From contig JAHENO010000027.1 of the NCBI GenBank assembly GCA_018609945.1, forward strand, positions 1 to 12,060: 12,060 nucleotides of DNA, in the 5' to 3' direction. Under the pieces are notes generated by a model. That model was not told the DNA's origin. It did not search any database and saw only the letters and a list, made by a program, of their open reading frames with translations. The translations under genes were made by a program, and so were the position numbers. Each line of letters starts with the position of its first letter. The first letter of the stretch is position 1. The DNA is from Haloarculaceae archaeon. GTDB taxonomy: Archaea > Halobacteriota > Halobacteria > Halobacteriales > Haloarculaceae. Shown in pieces: positions 1-5,780 of this stretch.

Positions 1-371
1 ACCTCGCGCCCGCCCGCGAGGTGGTCGACTGTGGCATCGACGACCTCGGGGGGGTCTCGCCGGTCACCGCCGACCACATCAACCCCGACTACGCGTGGCC
101 AGCCCTCGACACCTTGGCGGACATCGCCGACCACGCGGGCGTGCCCTTGCGCGAGCGCCTGCCCGTCTACGAGCGGTACCTGCCGGCCGACTACAGGAGT
201 GACACCTTCGACGGAACGCCCGCGGACCCGCCGGGCGGCAACCGGGCAGGGGGCGACGGCGGGGCAAGGGACGCCTGGCTCTCCGACCGCATCCGGGAGG
301 CCCTCGCGGCGGACGACGCTGCGGGCCGGCACTACCGGGCCGTCCTCCACGAAGGCACGCCGCCGGCCTAG
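1..371 (+). CDS. cofG: CofG, FO synthase subunit 1 (C-terminal part)
   Basis: This is the 3' end of a gene that begins before the window; the open frame runs from base 3 with no stop and gives the last 122 residues, ending at TAG 369-371. The stretch GIDDLGGVSPVTADHINPD near the start matches the well-conserved C-terminal signature of CofG (usually G-DDWGGVSPVT-D-VNPE). CofG is a radical SAM enzyme that, with CofH, builds 7,8-didemethyl-8-hydroxy-5-deazariboflavin (FO), the chromophore of coenzyme F420, in the cytosol. The radical SAM cysteines lie upstream and are not visible. The tail after about residue 65 is Gly/Asp-rich and looks poorly conserved. The gene converges on cofH and shares the CTAG at 368-371 with it as interlocked stop codons. 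The GTG at 21 is internal, not the real start. The family call is firm because of the signature and the cofH neighbour. Confidence 0.93.
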   Translation, partial: LAPAREVVDCGIDDLGGVSPVTADHINPDYAWPALDTLADIADHAGVPLRERLPVYERYLPADYRSDTFDGTPADPPGGNRAGGDGGARDAWLSDRIREALAADDAAGRHYRAVLHEGTPPA

Positions 372-1714
372 GTGAGTGGCGTGCCGTCGGCGCTCGGCCC
401 GAGTTCCGGGCCGTGTGGCGTGTCCTCGGGGTCGATCCGGCGGCGCTCGGTGTAGTCCGTCGAGCGCTCGACCGGCACGCGCCCGATGGCCGTTATCATG
501 TCGACGTACTCCTGGAAGGAGCGGTACTCGCCGAAGTCGCCGCCGGCACGTTTCGTGATCTCCTCCGAGAGGATAGTGCCCATGAAGTCGTCGGCACCGC
601 AGGTGAGCATCTTCAGCCCCTGCGCGTCGCCGTACTTGACCCAGGAGGACTGGATGTGCTCGACGTTGTCGAGGAAGAGCCGCGAGACGGCGATCATGAG
701 TTCGTCCTCGTGGCGGGTCGCGCCGCCCTCGATCATTCCCCGATCGTGCAGGGGCGTATCCGGATGGACGAACGAGAGCGGGACGAACTCGGTGATGTTG
801 TCGGTGCGGTCCTGCAGGTCGCGGACCACTTTCAGGTGCTCGACCCGGTGGGCCTCGTTCTCGACGTGGCCGTACATGATGGTGGCGGTCATCGGCAGAC
901 CGACCGCGGCGGCGGCCTCCATGGCCTCGACCCACTCGGCCGTGCCGATCTTGCCCGGACAGATGACCGACCGCACCTCGTCGACGAGTATCTCGGCAGC
1001 GGTGCCAGGCACCGAGTCCAGCCCCGCGTCCTTCAACCGTCCGTACACTTCCTCGTAGGTCCAGTCGGTGCCGCGGCGGGCGTGGTAGGCCTCTTCGGGA
1101 GTCATCGAGTGAACGTGCACCCCGCCGACAGACATGGCCCGGATCTGATCGGAGTAGTTGCCCGGGTCGGTCTCGTACCGCCCAGGGGGCTTGTAGTTGA
1201 GGTCGCCGCGGTCACTCCTCTCCAGCAGTTCGCGGTGTTCCGAATCGAGGGCGAACGCCGGGTGGAGTCCGGAGACCGAGGTCACCTCGTAGATGCCGCG
1301 GTCCAGGGCCCGCTCGACGATCTCGCGGGACTCCCCGGGCGTTTTCGTGAATCCCGGGTGGTCGGTCTCGTTCTCGGTGAGGAACTGCTCCGAGCGGTCC
1401 TTGAAATTGCAGAACAGACAGCCCGTGTTGCACGCGGTGGTGACGTTGTTGTTCAGGTTGGCGACGAAGGTCACCTCGTCGCCGACCACCTCCGCACGCC
1501 GGCGGTCGGCGGCCTCCAGGACCTGCTCCTTGCGGTGGCGGTCGATGCCCTCGTGGTCGGTCCCGGTTGTGAGCAACTCGATGCCGTCGGCGACGGAGAG
1601 GCGGTCGCCGGCGCGAGCCTTCGCGAGGGCGTTCTCGAAGGCCTGGTCTGTGGCCGGACGCCGGGCGAAGTCGAACTCGCCGCGGGGGACGCCTGCCTCG
1701 GAGCGATCAGCCAT
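368..1714 (-). CDS. cofH: CofH, FO synthase subunit 2 (radical SAM)
   Basis: Encodes 448 residues. CofH (5-amino-6-(D-ribitylamino)uracil--L-tyrosine 4-hydroxyphenyl transferase) joins a tyrosine-derived 4-hydroxybenzyl radical to the flavin precursor; CofG then closes the ring to give FO for F420. The radical SAM motif CNTGCLFC (Cys95, Cys99, Cys102, CX3CX2C) binds the 4Fe-4S cluster, preceded by VANLNNNVTTA. Further family blocks are YEVTSVSGLHP, SVGGVHVHSMTPEEAYHARR, SVPGTAAEILVDEVR and TATIMYGHVE. The frame stays open to 1810, but ATG 1714 is preferred: a TTTTTATCC element is centred 27 bases upstream, fitting a leaderless transcript, and the extra 32 residues would be basic and unlike the rest. 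The last 25 or so residues are a charged tail. The gene is divergent from purC and convergent with cofG. Antisense open frames across it are GC-rich shadows. Confidence 0.95.
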   Translation of the reverse strand: MADRSEAGVPRGEFDFARRPATDQAFENALAKARAGDRLSVADGIELLTTGTDHEGIDRHRKEQVLEAADRRRAEVVGDEVTFVANLNNNVTTACNTGCLFCNFKDRSEQFLTENETDHPGFTKTPGESREIVERALDRGIYEVTSVSGLHPAFALDSEHRELLERSDRGDLNYKPPGRYETDPGNYSDQIRAMSVGGVHVHSMTPEEAYHARRGTDWTYEEVYGRLKDAGLDSVPGTAAEILVDEVRSVICPGKIGTAEWVEAMEAAAAVGLPMTATIMYGHVENEAHRVEHLKVVRDLQDRTDNITEFVPLSFVHPDTPLHDRGMIEGGATRHEDELMIAVSRLFLDNVEHIQSSWVKYGDAQGLKMLTCGADDFMGTILSEEITKRAGGDFGEYRSFQEYVDMITAIGRVPVERSTDYTERRRIDPEDTPHGPELGPSADGTPLT

Positions 1715-1736
1715 TGTCGAACCCATCCACCGCCGG

Positions 1737-1744
1737 GATAAAAA
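1737..1744 (-). promoter_or_regulatory. TATA-like box of cofH
   Basis: On the - strand this reads TTTTTATC, centred about 27 bases before ATG 1714. That spacing puts transcription start at or next to the start codon, the usual haloarchaeal leaderless layout. It also decides the cofH start. The position is seen; the function is inferred. Confidence 0.6.
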
Positions 1745-1787
1745 CTGACGGGTCCCGGTCCGGGTTGCCGGCCTCTCTGAAGCAACC

Positions 1788-1795
1788 CTTTTGAA
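1788..1795 (+). promoter_or_regulatory. TATA-like box of purC
   Basis: The run CTTTTGAA is centred about 27 bases before ATG 1819, again fitting a leaderless message. It lies only about 45 bases from the cofH TATA-like box on the other strand, so the two promoters share one compact divergent region. Confidence 0.5.
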
Positions 1796-1818
1796 CCGTC
1801 CCGCCGGCAATCGAGACG

Positions 1819-2847
1819 ATGACGAGCGTCAAGGACTTTCGCGTCGACGAGCCCGCGACCCCGACGGCGCTCGGGCGTGGCGCGTTCGTGTTCACCGACG
1901 ACTACTCCGTCTTCGACTGGGGGAAGATGCCCGACCGGATTCCCGACAAGGGGGCGTCACTCTGTACGATGGGCGCGTTCAATTTCGAACTGCTCGAACG
2001 CCAGGGCGTCCCCACACACTACCGGGGAGTCGCCCTCGACGGCGAGGAGCGGTCACTGGCGGAGGCGCTGGAGGCTGGCGGCGCGCCACGCGAGATGGTG
2101 ATCGATCTCGTCCAGGTGCCCGACCTCCCGTTCGAGGCCGGGACCTACGACTACGAGGCGTACCACGAGGCTGCGGGCTCGAACTACCTGGTACCCCTCG
2201 AAATCGTCTTTCGCAACCGCGTTCCCGTGGGTTCGAGTCTCCGCAGGCGGTCCGAGCCGGCCGATCACGGCCTCGCGCTCGAAGCGTGGCCGGACGAACC
2301 GGTCGACCTCCCCGAGCCGGTCGTCGAGTTTTCGACCAAGTACGAGGAGCAGGACCGCTACCTCGACCGCGCGGAGGCCGACAGTATCGCCGGCACGGCC
2401 GGGATCGACGCCCTGGAGTCCCTCGCCCGCGAGGTAAACCGTCTCGTCACGGAGCACGCGGCCGACGCAGGAATGGTCCACCAGGACGGCAAGATCGAGT
2501 GTCTCTACCACGACGGCGAGGTCAGGGTCGCGGACGTCGTCGGCACCTTCGACGAAAACCGCTTCTCCTACGACGGGCAGCAGGTCTCCAAGGAGGTGGT
2601 CCGCCAGTATCACAAGCGCACACAGCCCGAGTGGGTCGCCGCCGTCTCCGACGCCAAGGAGCGGGCCACGGAGGAGGGCATCGCAGACTGGAAGTCGCTC
2701 TGTGACCGCACGCCGGCGCCGCTCGACGAGGCTGTCATCCAGGCTACGCGGGACCTCTACTGTGCCGGGACGAACGCGTACATCCAGCGGCAGGTGTTCG
2801 ACGCACCCCCGCTCGGTGTCGCGGTCGATCGGGTCTCGGATCTGTGA
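1819..2847 (+). CDS. purC: SAICAR synthetase PurC
   Basis: 342 residues. Phosphoribosylaminoimidazole-succinocarboxamide synthase condenses CAIR with aspartate using ATP in de novo purine synthesis. The N-terminal nucleotide-binding block (FTDDYSVFDWGKMPDRIPDKG, residues 25-45) is typical, followed by the substrate-binding strand NYLVPLEIVFRN (122-133) and SSLRRR. Further on are DGKIE (223-227) and VADVVGTFDENRF (237-249), matching the conserved Lys-Glu and Asp-Glu active-site positions of the family. At 342 residues it is longer than bacterial PurC (E. coli 237), as is usual for the haloarchaeal form. ATG 1819 is chosen because the SVKDF-like N-terminus fits the family and a TATA-like element sits 27 bases upstream. 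It is followed after 58 bases by purS on the same strand. An overlapping 304-residue arginine-rich frame on the same strand is a shadow. Confidence 0.95.
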   Translation: MTSVKDFRVDEPATPTALGRGAFVFTDDYSVFDWGKMPDRIPDKGASLCTMGAFNFELLERQGVPTHYRGVALDGEERSLAEALEAGGAPREMVIDLVQVPDLPFEAGTYDYEAYHEAAGSNYLVPLEIVFRNRVPVGSSLRRRSEPADHGLALEAWPDEPVDLPEPVVEFSTKYEEQDRYLDRAEADSIAGTAGIDALESLAREVNRLVTEHAADAGMVHQDGKIECLYHDGEVRVADVVGTFDENRFSYDGQQVSKEVVRQYHKRTQPEWVAAVSDAKERATEEGIADWKSLCDRTPAPLDEAVIQATRDLYCAGTNAYIQRQVFDAPPLGVAVDRVSDL

Positions 2848-2873
2848 CCCGTTTCGCGGTCACCGACCACAAG

Positions 2874-2881
2874 TGTTTTCG
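2874..2881 (+). promoter_or_regulatory. Possible TATA-like box of purS-purQ
   Basis: The only T-rich run in the purC-purS gap, GTTTTCG, is centred about 28 bases before the purS ATG at 2906. It may start a leaderless purS-purQ message separate from purC. It is weak and was chosen mainly by spacing. Confidence 0.35.
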
Positions 2882-2905
2882 CCGCGCCGGCCGCTCTCCC
2901 GACCG

Positions 2906-3157
2906 ATGCCCGGTTACACCGTCACCGTCACAGTCCGGCTCAAGCAGGGGGTGCTCGACCCGGAGGCCGAGACGACACAGCGCGCACTGGAACGGCTCGG
3001 GTTCGACCTGGAGGACCTGCGGTCGGCCGACCAGTTCGAACTCGACCTGACGGCCGAGGACGCGGAGGCCGCCCAGGAGCGTGCCGAGGAGATGACCGAG
3101 CGACTGCTCGCGAACCCGACCATCCACGACTACGAGGTCGCTGTCGACCCACGATGA
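2906..3157 (+). CDS. purS: FGAM synthase subunit PurS
   Basis: 83 residues. PurS is the small structural subunit of the PurL-PurQ-PurS phosphoribosylformylglycinamidine (FGAM) synthase, step 4 of purine synthesis; in related systems it bridges the glutaminase PurQ and the synthetase PurL. The sequence shows the family pattern: a beta strand YTVTVTVRLKQGVLDPE with the V-V-LK-GVLDP signature, a helix around ETTQRALERLGF, a second strand FELDL, then an acidic helix of AEEMTERLLANP and the ending YEVAVDP. Length fits the family (about 80). ATG 2906 is the only start that gives this fold; upstream codons in the same frame are arginine-rich and non-family. The stop overlaps the purQ start as ATGA (3154-3157), implying translational coupling and equal supply of both subunits. 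purL is not in this window. Confidence 0.95.
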   Translation: MPGYTVTVTVRLKQGVLDPEAETTQRALERLGFDLEDLRSADQFELDLTAEDAEAAQERAEEMTERLLANPTIHDYEVAVDPR

Positions 3158-3834
3158 CCGTCGCTGTCCTGCAGTTCGGCGGCAGTAACTGCGACCGGGA
3201 CACCGTCCGGGCGCTCGAACATCTGGGCGCAGACGCCCGGCTCGTCTGGCACGAGGACGGCCTGCCACCAGGTACGACGGGAATCGTCCTCCCCGGCGGC
3301 TTCTCGTACGGCGACTACCTCCGGGCCGGCGCGATGGCAGCCCGCTCGCCGGTCATGGAGGAGGTCCGGGAAGCCGTCGCGTCGGGCACGCCCGTGCTCG
3401 GGGTTTGCAACGGCGCACAGATCGGCTGCGAGGCCAGCCTCACGCCGGGTGCGTTCACCATCAACCGGAGCGCCCGTTTCCAGTGTGAGCACGTCCACGT
3501 CCGCGTCGAGAACGCCGACACCCGGTTTACGCGCCACTACGAGGAGGGCGACGTCCTCGAACTCCCGATCGCACACGGGGAGGGTCGTTTCGAGATGGAC
3601 ACCGAGGAACTGGAAACGCTGACCGCGCAAGACCGCATCCTCTTCCGGTACTGTGACGCCGACGGCGAGGTGACCTCGGACGCGAACCCGAACGGATCGA
3701 AGGACAACGTCGCGGGCGTCCTCGGTGAGGCGGACCACGTCGCCGTGTTGATGCCCCACCCGGAGCGGGCGACGTTGCCGGATATCGGATCCACCGACGG
3801 GCAGGACATCCTGCGCGGGTTCGCTGACCTGTAG
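3154..3834 (+). CDS. purQ: FGAM synthase glutaminase subunit PurQ
   Basis: 226 residues. PurQ is a class I glutamine amidotransferase that hydrolyses glutamine and passes ammonia to PurL in the FGAM synthase complex. The start VAVLQFGGSNCDRD is typical of PurQ, as is PGGFSYGDYLRAGAMA (47-62). The nucleophile is Cys85 in GVCNGAQIG, and the rest of the triad is His202 and Glu204 in MPHPER. Length matches short-form PurQ (about 225). Its ATG overlaps the purS stop by 4 bases, so it is translated from the same message. Downstream there is no same-strand gene; GC-rich hairpins follow about 60 bases after the stop. Confidence 0.96.
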   Translation: MTVAVLQFGGSNCDRDTVRALEHLGADARLVWHEDGLPPGTTGIVLPGGFSYGDYLRAGAMAARSPVMEEVREAVASGTPVLGVCNGAQIGCEASLTPGAFTINRSARFQCEHVHVRVENADTRFTRHYEEGDVLELPIAHGEGRFEMDTEELETLTAQDRILFRYCDADGEVTSDANPNGSKDNVAGVLGEADHVAVLMPHPERATLPDIGSTDGQDILRGFADL

Positions 3835-3891
3835 CTCCCGGAGTTCGACAGGGGATAGGATGGGGAATGTGGGGCTGGAGCGTGTGACACT

Positions 3892-3907
3892 GCCGCCGTG
3901 TGGCGGC
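3892..3907 (+). terminator. Short GC hairpin after purQ
   Basis: GCCGCC (3892-3897), a GTGT loop and GGCGGC (3902-3907) form a perfect 6-bp stem 58 bases after the purQ stop. No T-run follows, so it is not a classical archaeal T-tract terminator. It could stabilise the mRNA end or act in termination between two converging units. Confidence 0.3.
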
Positions 3908-3961
3908 CCGGGTGCTCAGCCCTGGTCGATGCATCCACCGGGTCCTACTAATACCCGGGCC
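3905..3961. repeat. Nested inverted repeat in convergent gap
   Basis: GGCCCGGGT (3905-3913) and ACCCGGGCC (3953-3961) are a perfect 9-bp inverted repeat with a 39-base spacer. A second partner, CCGGGT at 3942-3947, can pair instead with ACCCGG at 3953-3958 across a 9-base loop (CCTACTAAT). Two alternative hairpins are therefore possible. The stretch lies between the converging ends of purQ and the DUF7331-like gene and holds no convincing gene. Its role is unknown. Confidence 0.4.
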
Positions 3962-4033
3962 TACCGTGGTGAAAGTGAAAGTGGCAGGTTGCGGTGCTCT
4001 GCTCCACGAGGGTACTGGTCCGCCCACCGACGT

Positions 4034-4195
4034 CTATCTATCGACAGAGGCCGCGACAGACGATTGAATCCACGCCTCGTGGTTATCCCGGTCATAGATG
4101 ATGAACTCCTCGTTGCCGATCTTCAACTCGTCGTATCGTTGCTGCTTTCCGTCGGCCACGCGATCGTCCGGCCCGTCCGCTACGTTCGAACTCAT
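4034..4195 (-). CDS. Small DUF7331-like haloarchaeal protein
   Basis: 53 residues, read directly from the sequence. The N-terminal third is acidic and probably disordered; the core is RYDELKIGNEEFIIYD followed by NHEAWIQSSVAASV. This pattern, with ELKIG...FIIYD...AWIQS-V, matches my memory of a widespread family of tiny haloarchaeal proteins called DUF7331, whose function is unknown. There is no membrane segment, signal or cysteine. Third-position GC (about 74%) is below that of the purine genes but normal for a haloarchaeal gene. ATG 4195 is the natural start, and it overlaps the stop of the reading frame upstream as ATGA. The family name rests on memory of the pattern, not on a search; that it is coding is well supported by composition and the conserved core. 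Confidence 0.75.
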   Translation of the reverse strand: MSSNVADGPDDRVADGKQQRYDELKIGNEEFIIYDRDNHEAWIQSSVAASVDR

Positions 4196-4377
4196 GAAGT
4201 ATCACTGATGAGTGTCTCGAAGTGGATTTCATTCTTCGTTGCTAACGCAGTTGCGTTTGCGGTTTCGACGGTGACTGTCCGTTCCGCCCCGCCAATCGTG
4301 GACTCGCCGGTTGCCGGGATTGCGCCGCTGGCGACGAGTGCACCACCACCGGGCGACCGGTTGCGTCTCGTGGGCAT
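4192..4377 (-). CDS. Doubtful 61-aa reading frame
   Basis: 61 residues if started at ATG 4377, beginning MPTRRNRSPGGG and ending EIHFETLISDTS. I do not recognise it. In favour: its TGA overlaps the DUF7331-like start as ATGA, and a TATA-like element (GATACAAA) lies about 33 bases upstream, giving a near-leaderless message that would carry both genes. Against: third-position GC is only about 63%, the N-terminus is basic and Gly/Pro-rich unlike typical acidic haloarchaeal proteins, and there is no clear domain. The frame stays open upstream to an ATG at 4551, giving 119 residues, but that form has no TATA-like box and would run through the palindromes at 4420-4466. It could be a real small gene, a gene remnant, or simply the 5' leader of the DUF7331-like message. 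Confidence 0.3.
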   Translation of the reverse strand: MPTRRNRSPGGGALVASGAIPATGESTIGGAERTVTVETANATALATKNEIHFETLISDTS

Positions 4378-4406
4378 GTCACGTCTATAGACGAATCCCC
4401 ACCCCT

Positions 4407-4414
4407 TTGTATCG
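4407..4414 (-). promoter_or_regulatory. Possible TATA-like box upstream of the small gene pair
   Basis: Read on the - strand, CGATACAAA lies directly downstream of two palindromes and about 33 bases before ATG 4377. Transcription would start near 4383. It is the best promoter candidate for the 61-aa frame and the DUF7331-like gene. Confidence 0.35.
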
Positions 4415-4419
4415 CGCAA

Positions 4420-4466
4420 CTTGAACTGACTCAAGCCCGCCCTGAGAGGAGTCAAGCCCGGCTTGA
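4420..4466. promoter_or_regulatory. Twin TTGA/TCAA palindromes (possible operator)
   Basis: Two inverted repeats stand side by side: CTTGA-6 bases-TCAAG (4420-4435) and TCAAGCC-C-GGCTTGA (4452-4466, a perfect 7+1+7 palindrome). The block TCAAGCCCG is also a direct repeat at 4431-4439 and 4452-4460, 21 bases apart, about two DNA turns. On the - strand they sit immediately upstream of the TATA-like box at 4407-4414, where a regulator would bind. The symmetry is seen; the regulatory role is inferred. Confidence 0.4.
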
Positions 4467-4585
4467 AACCATCCCTTTCTGCCAATTCTTGAATAGGAGC
4501 TGGCTCACAGAGTTCGGCAAAATCACGGTGGCCTAACCGGGAGTGCCACATTCAGATTAGGGCACGTGTGTCTGGTGGGAGCCAC

Positions 4586-5662
4586 TCACCGTGCGAGTGG
4601 CATCGAGTACGTCCGCTCACGTTCGACGACGGCTTCCCACGTCCGCTCGCACGCACAGCTCACTTGCTCGAAGACAGCGGCCTCTTGCCGGAGGTCGAAG
4701 TCCTTGATGGCTCGCTGGACGCGGTCGTCGCAGTCGCCGCAGTTGTGCGGGCCGCGGTCCGAGCCGTGGCCGACGGGGTCCGAGACAACGATGACGTCCT
4801 CGTCGGCAGTCGATTCGAGGACGTCCGCGACGCTCCAGAGCCAGGGTGGCCGGTATCCGTCCGCGTGGAACAGGTCCTCGACCATCGTGTGTCGCTGGAC
4901 GTTACAGGGGTTCATCGAGACGGTGTGACAGCCCGCCACGTCGGCACAGCGCCCGATCGAGCGCTTCATGTCCGCGATTGCTTCGGATTCGGAGAGGAAC
5001 GGCGGTTTCATCAGGAGGTAGGCCTTGACCCCTGCCCCGGCCTCGCGGGCGTCGGCAGCGGCGCGCTCGAACTCCGCAAAGCCGAAGTACTTGTTCACGC
5101 AGTCGCGGCGCACCCGGTCGGTCGCCGTCTCCAGACCCACCGCTACATCGGTCGCAAGGCCGCGGTCGGTGAAATCGGCGATCTTCTCGCGGTCCACGAA
5201 GTCGGGAAGCGACTCGACGACGATGCGGTCGCGGTCGGCGAACGTCTCTGCGATTGACTGGCGGGTCTCCACTGGAATCTCCCGCTCGTCGAGGAACGAC
5301 CCCGAGGTGTAGATTTTCACCTGTCCTGCCGGGTCCTCGGCGTTTTCGCGTTCGTGGTCGAGACACGTCTGGACCTGCGTCATCAGGTCCTCGTGGGCGA
5401 CGGTCCCGCCCTCGACGCTCTCGGCGACGTAGCCACACATGGTACAGCCGCCGGCACGGGCCCACCGGCACCCGCCGGTGTTGAGGATGATCGTCAGCGA
5501 ATCGTAGACCCCGTCGGGCGTGTTGTCCTCGTCGAGCCAGACCCGCGTCGGTTCGCGGGGGTCGTAGGTCCGGTCTTTCCGGGCGCGTATCTCCCGCATC
5601 GCCTGGTTGTGGGCGTCCATCCCACGCCCCTGCTCGTAGACCTCCGGGCTCGGTTTGCTCAT
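4586..5662 (-). CDS. RaSEA, archaeosine radical SAM enzyme
   Basis: 358 residues, of the TIGR01210 type once called biotin-synthase related. RaSEA acts with ArcS: ArcS attaches lysine to preQ0 at position 15 of tRNA, and RaSEA cleaves that intermediate by radical chemistry to leave the amidine of archaeosine (G+). The cluster cysteines are Cys65, Cys73 and Cys76 in GGCRWARAGGCTMCGY, spaced CX7CX2C instead of the common CX3CX2C. Following blocks include VKIYTSGSFLDEREIP, VVESLPDFV, VGLETATDRVR and YLLMKPPFLSE. The C-terminus has NCGDC (Cys308, Cys311) and CAC (Cys336, Cys338), possibly a second metal site. ATG 5662 has a TATA-like GATATAC 27 bases upstream, so it is probably leaderless with its own promoter. 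It is the last gene of the - strand archaeosine region. The family call is firm; the metal site is inference. Confidence 0.9.
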   Translation of the reverse strand: MSKPSPEVYEQGRGMDAHNQAMREIRARKDRTYDPREPTRVWLDEDNTPDGVYDSLTIILNTGGCRWARAGGCTMCGYVAESVEGGTVAHEDLMTQVQTCLDHERENAEDPAGQVKIYTSGSFLDEREIPVETRQSIAETFADRDRIVVESLPDFVDREKIADFTDRGLATDVAVGLETATDRVRRDCVNKYFGFAEFERAAADAREAGAGVKAYLLMKPPFLSESEAIADMKRSIGRCADVAGCHTVSMNPCNVQRHTMVEDLFHADGYRPPWLWSVADVLESTADEDVIVVSDPVGHGSDRGPHNCGDCDDRVQRAIKDFDLRQEAAVFEQVSCACERTWEAVVERERTYSMPLAR

Positions 5663-5685
5663 ACTGGGTCTCCGGCCGTCCGGGC

Positions 5686-5693
5686 GTATATCG
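5686..5693 (-). promoter_or_regulatory. TATA-like box of the RaSEA gene
   Basis: CGATATAC on the - strand is centred 27 bases before ATG 5662, in the 118-base gap after the upstream gene. This suggests a separate leaderless transcript for RaSEA even though the neighbours run in the same direction. Confidence 0.55.
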
Positions 5694-5780
5694 CCTTCGT
5701 TGGCGGGCGATCATTCGGATTCGAAACCCTCCGCCAGGCGGGTTCGGCACCGGACCAGGTCGGTGTCGCGTCGGCGCCAG

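Noticed and set aside
413..1741. Long open frame (442 aa) antisense to cofH
   Set aside because: Product is Val/Gly/Arg/His-rich with no motif and is the mirror of a GC-rich coding strand; the cofH radical SAM motif on the other strand is unambiguous.
1791..2705. 304-aa arginine-rich frame overlapping purC
   Set aside because: Very basic, Arg/Gly-rich product, impossible for a typical acidic haloarchaeal protein; purC in the neighbouring frame is clear.
3969..4067. Possible 30-32 aa leaderless peptide (GTG starts at 3969-3981) after a TACTAAT element
   Set aside because: Spacing to TACTAAT is about right, but it overlaps the end of the DUF7331-like gene on the other strand, uses GTG, and has no recognisable content; chance is more likely.
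4192..4551. 119-aa extended form of the doubtful - strand frame
   Set aside because: No promoter-like element at the right distance from ATG 4551 and the frame runs through the palindromes; the short form from 4377 is the better candidate.
3835..4585. Remnant of an insertion sequence or integrated element
   Set aside because: Composition is lower in GC, but I found no transposase motif, no terminal inverted repeats with target duplication and no tRNA attachment site.
5715..5760. tRNA T-arm look-alike on the - strand (GGGTTTCGAATCC)
   Set aside because: The base before TTCGAATC is T instead of the invariant G, and no acceptor, anticodon or D arm can be formed around it. The nearby CCGC-CAG-GCGG hairpin (5731-5741) is too short to call a terminator.
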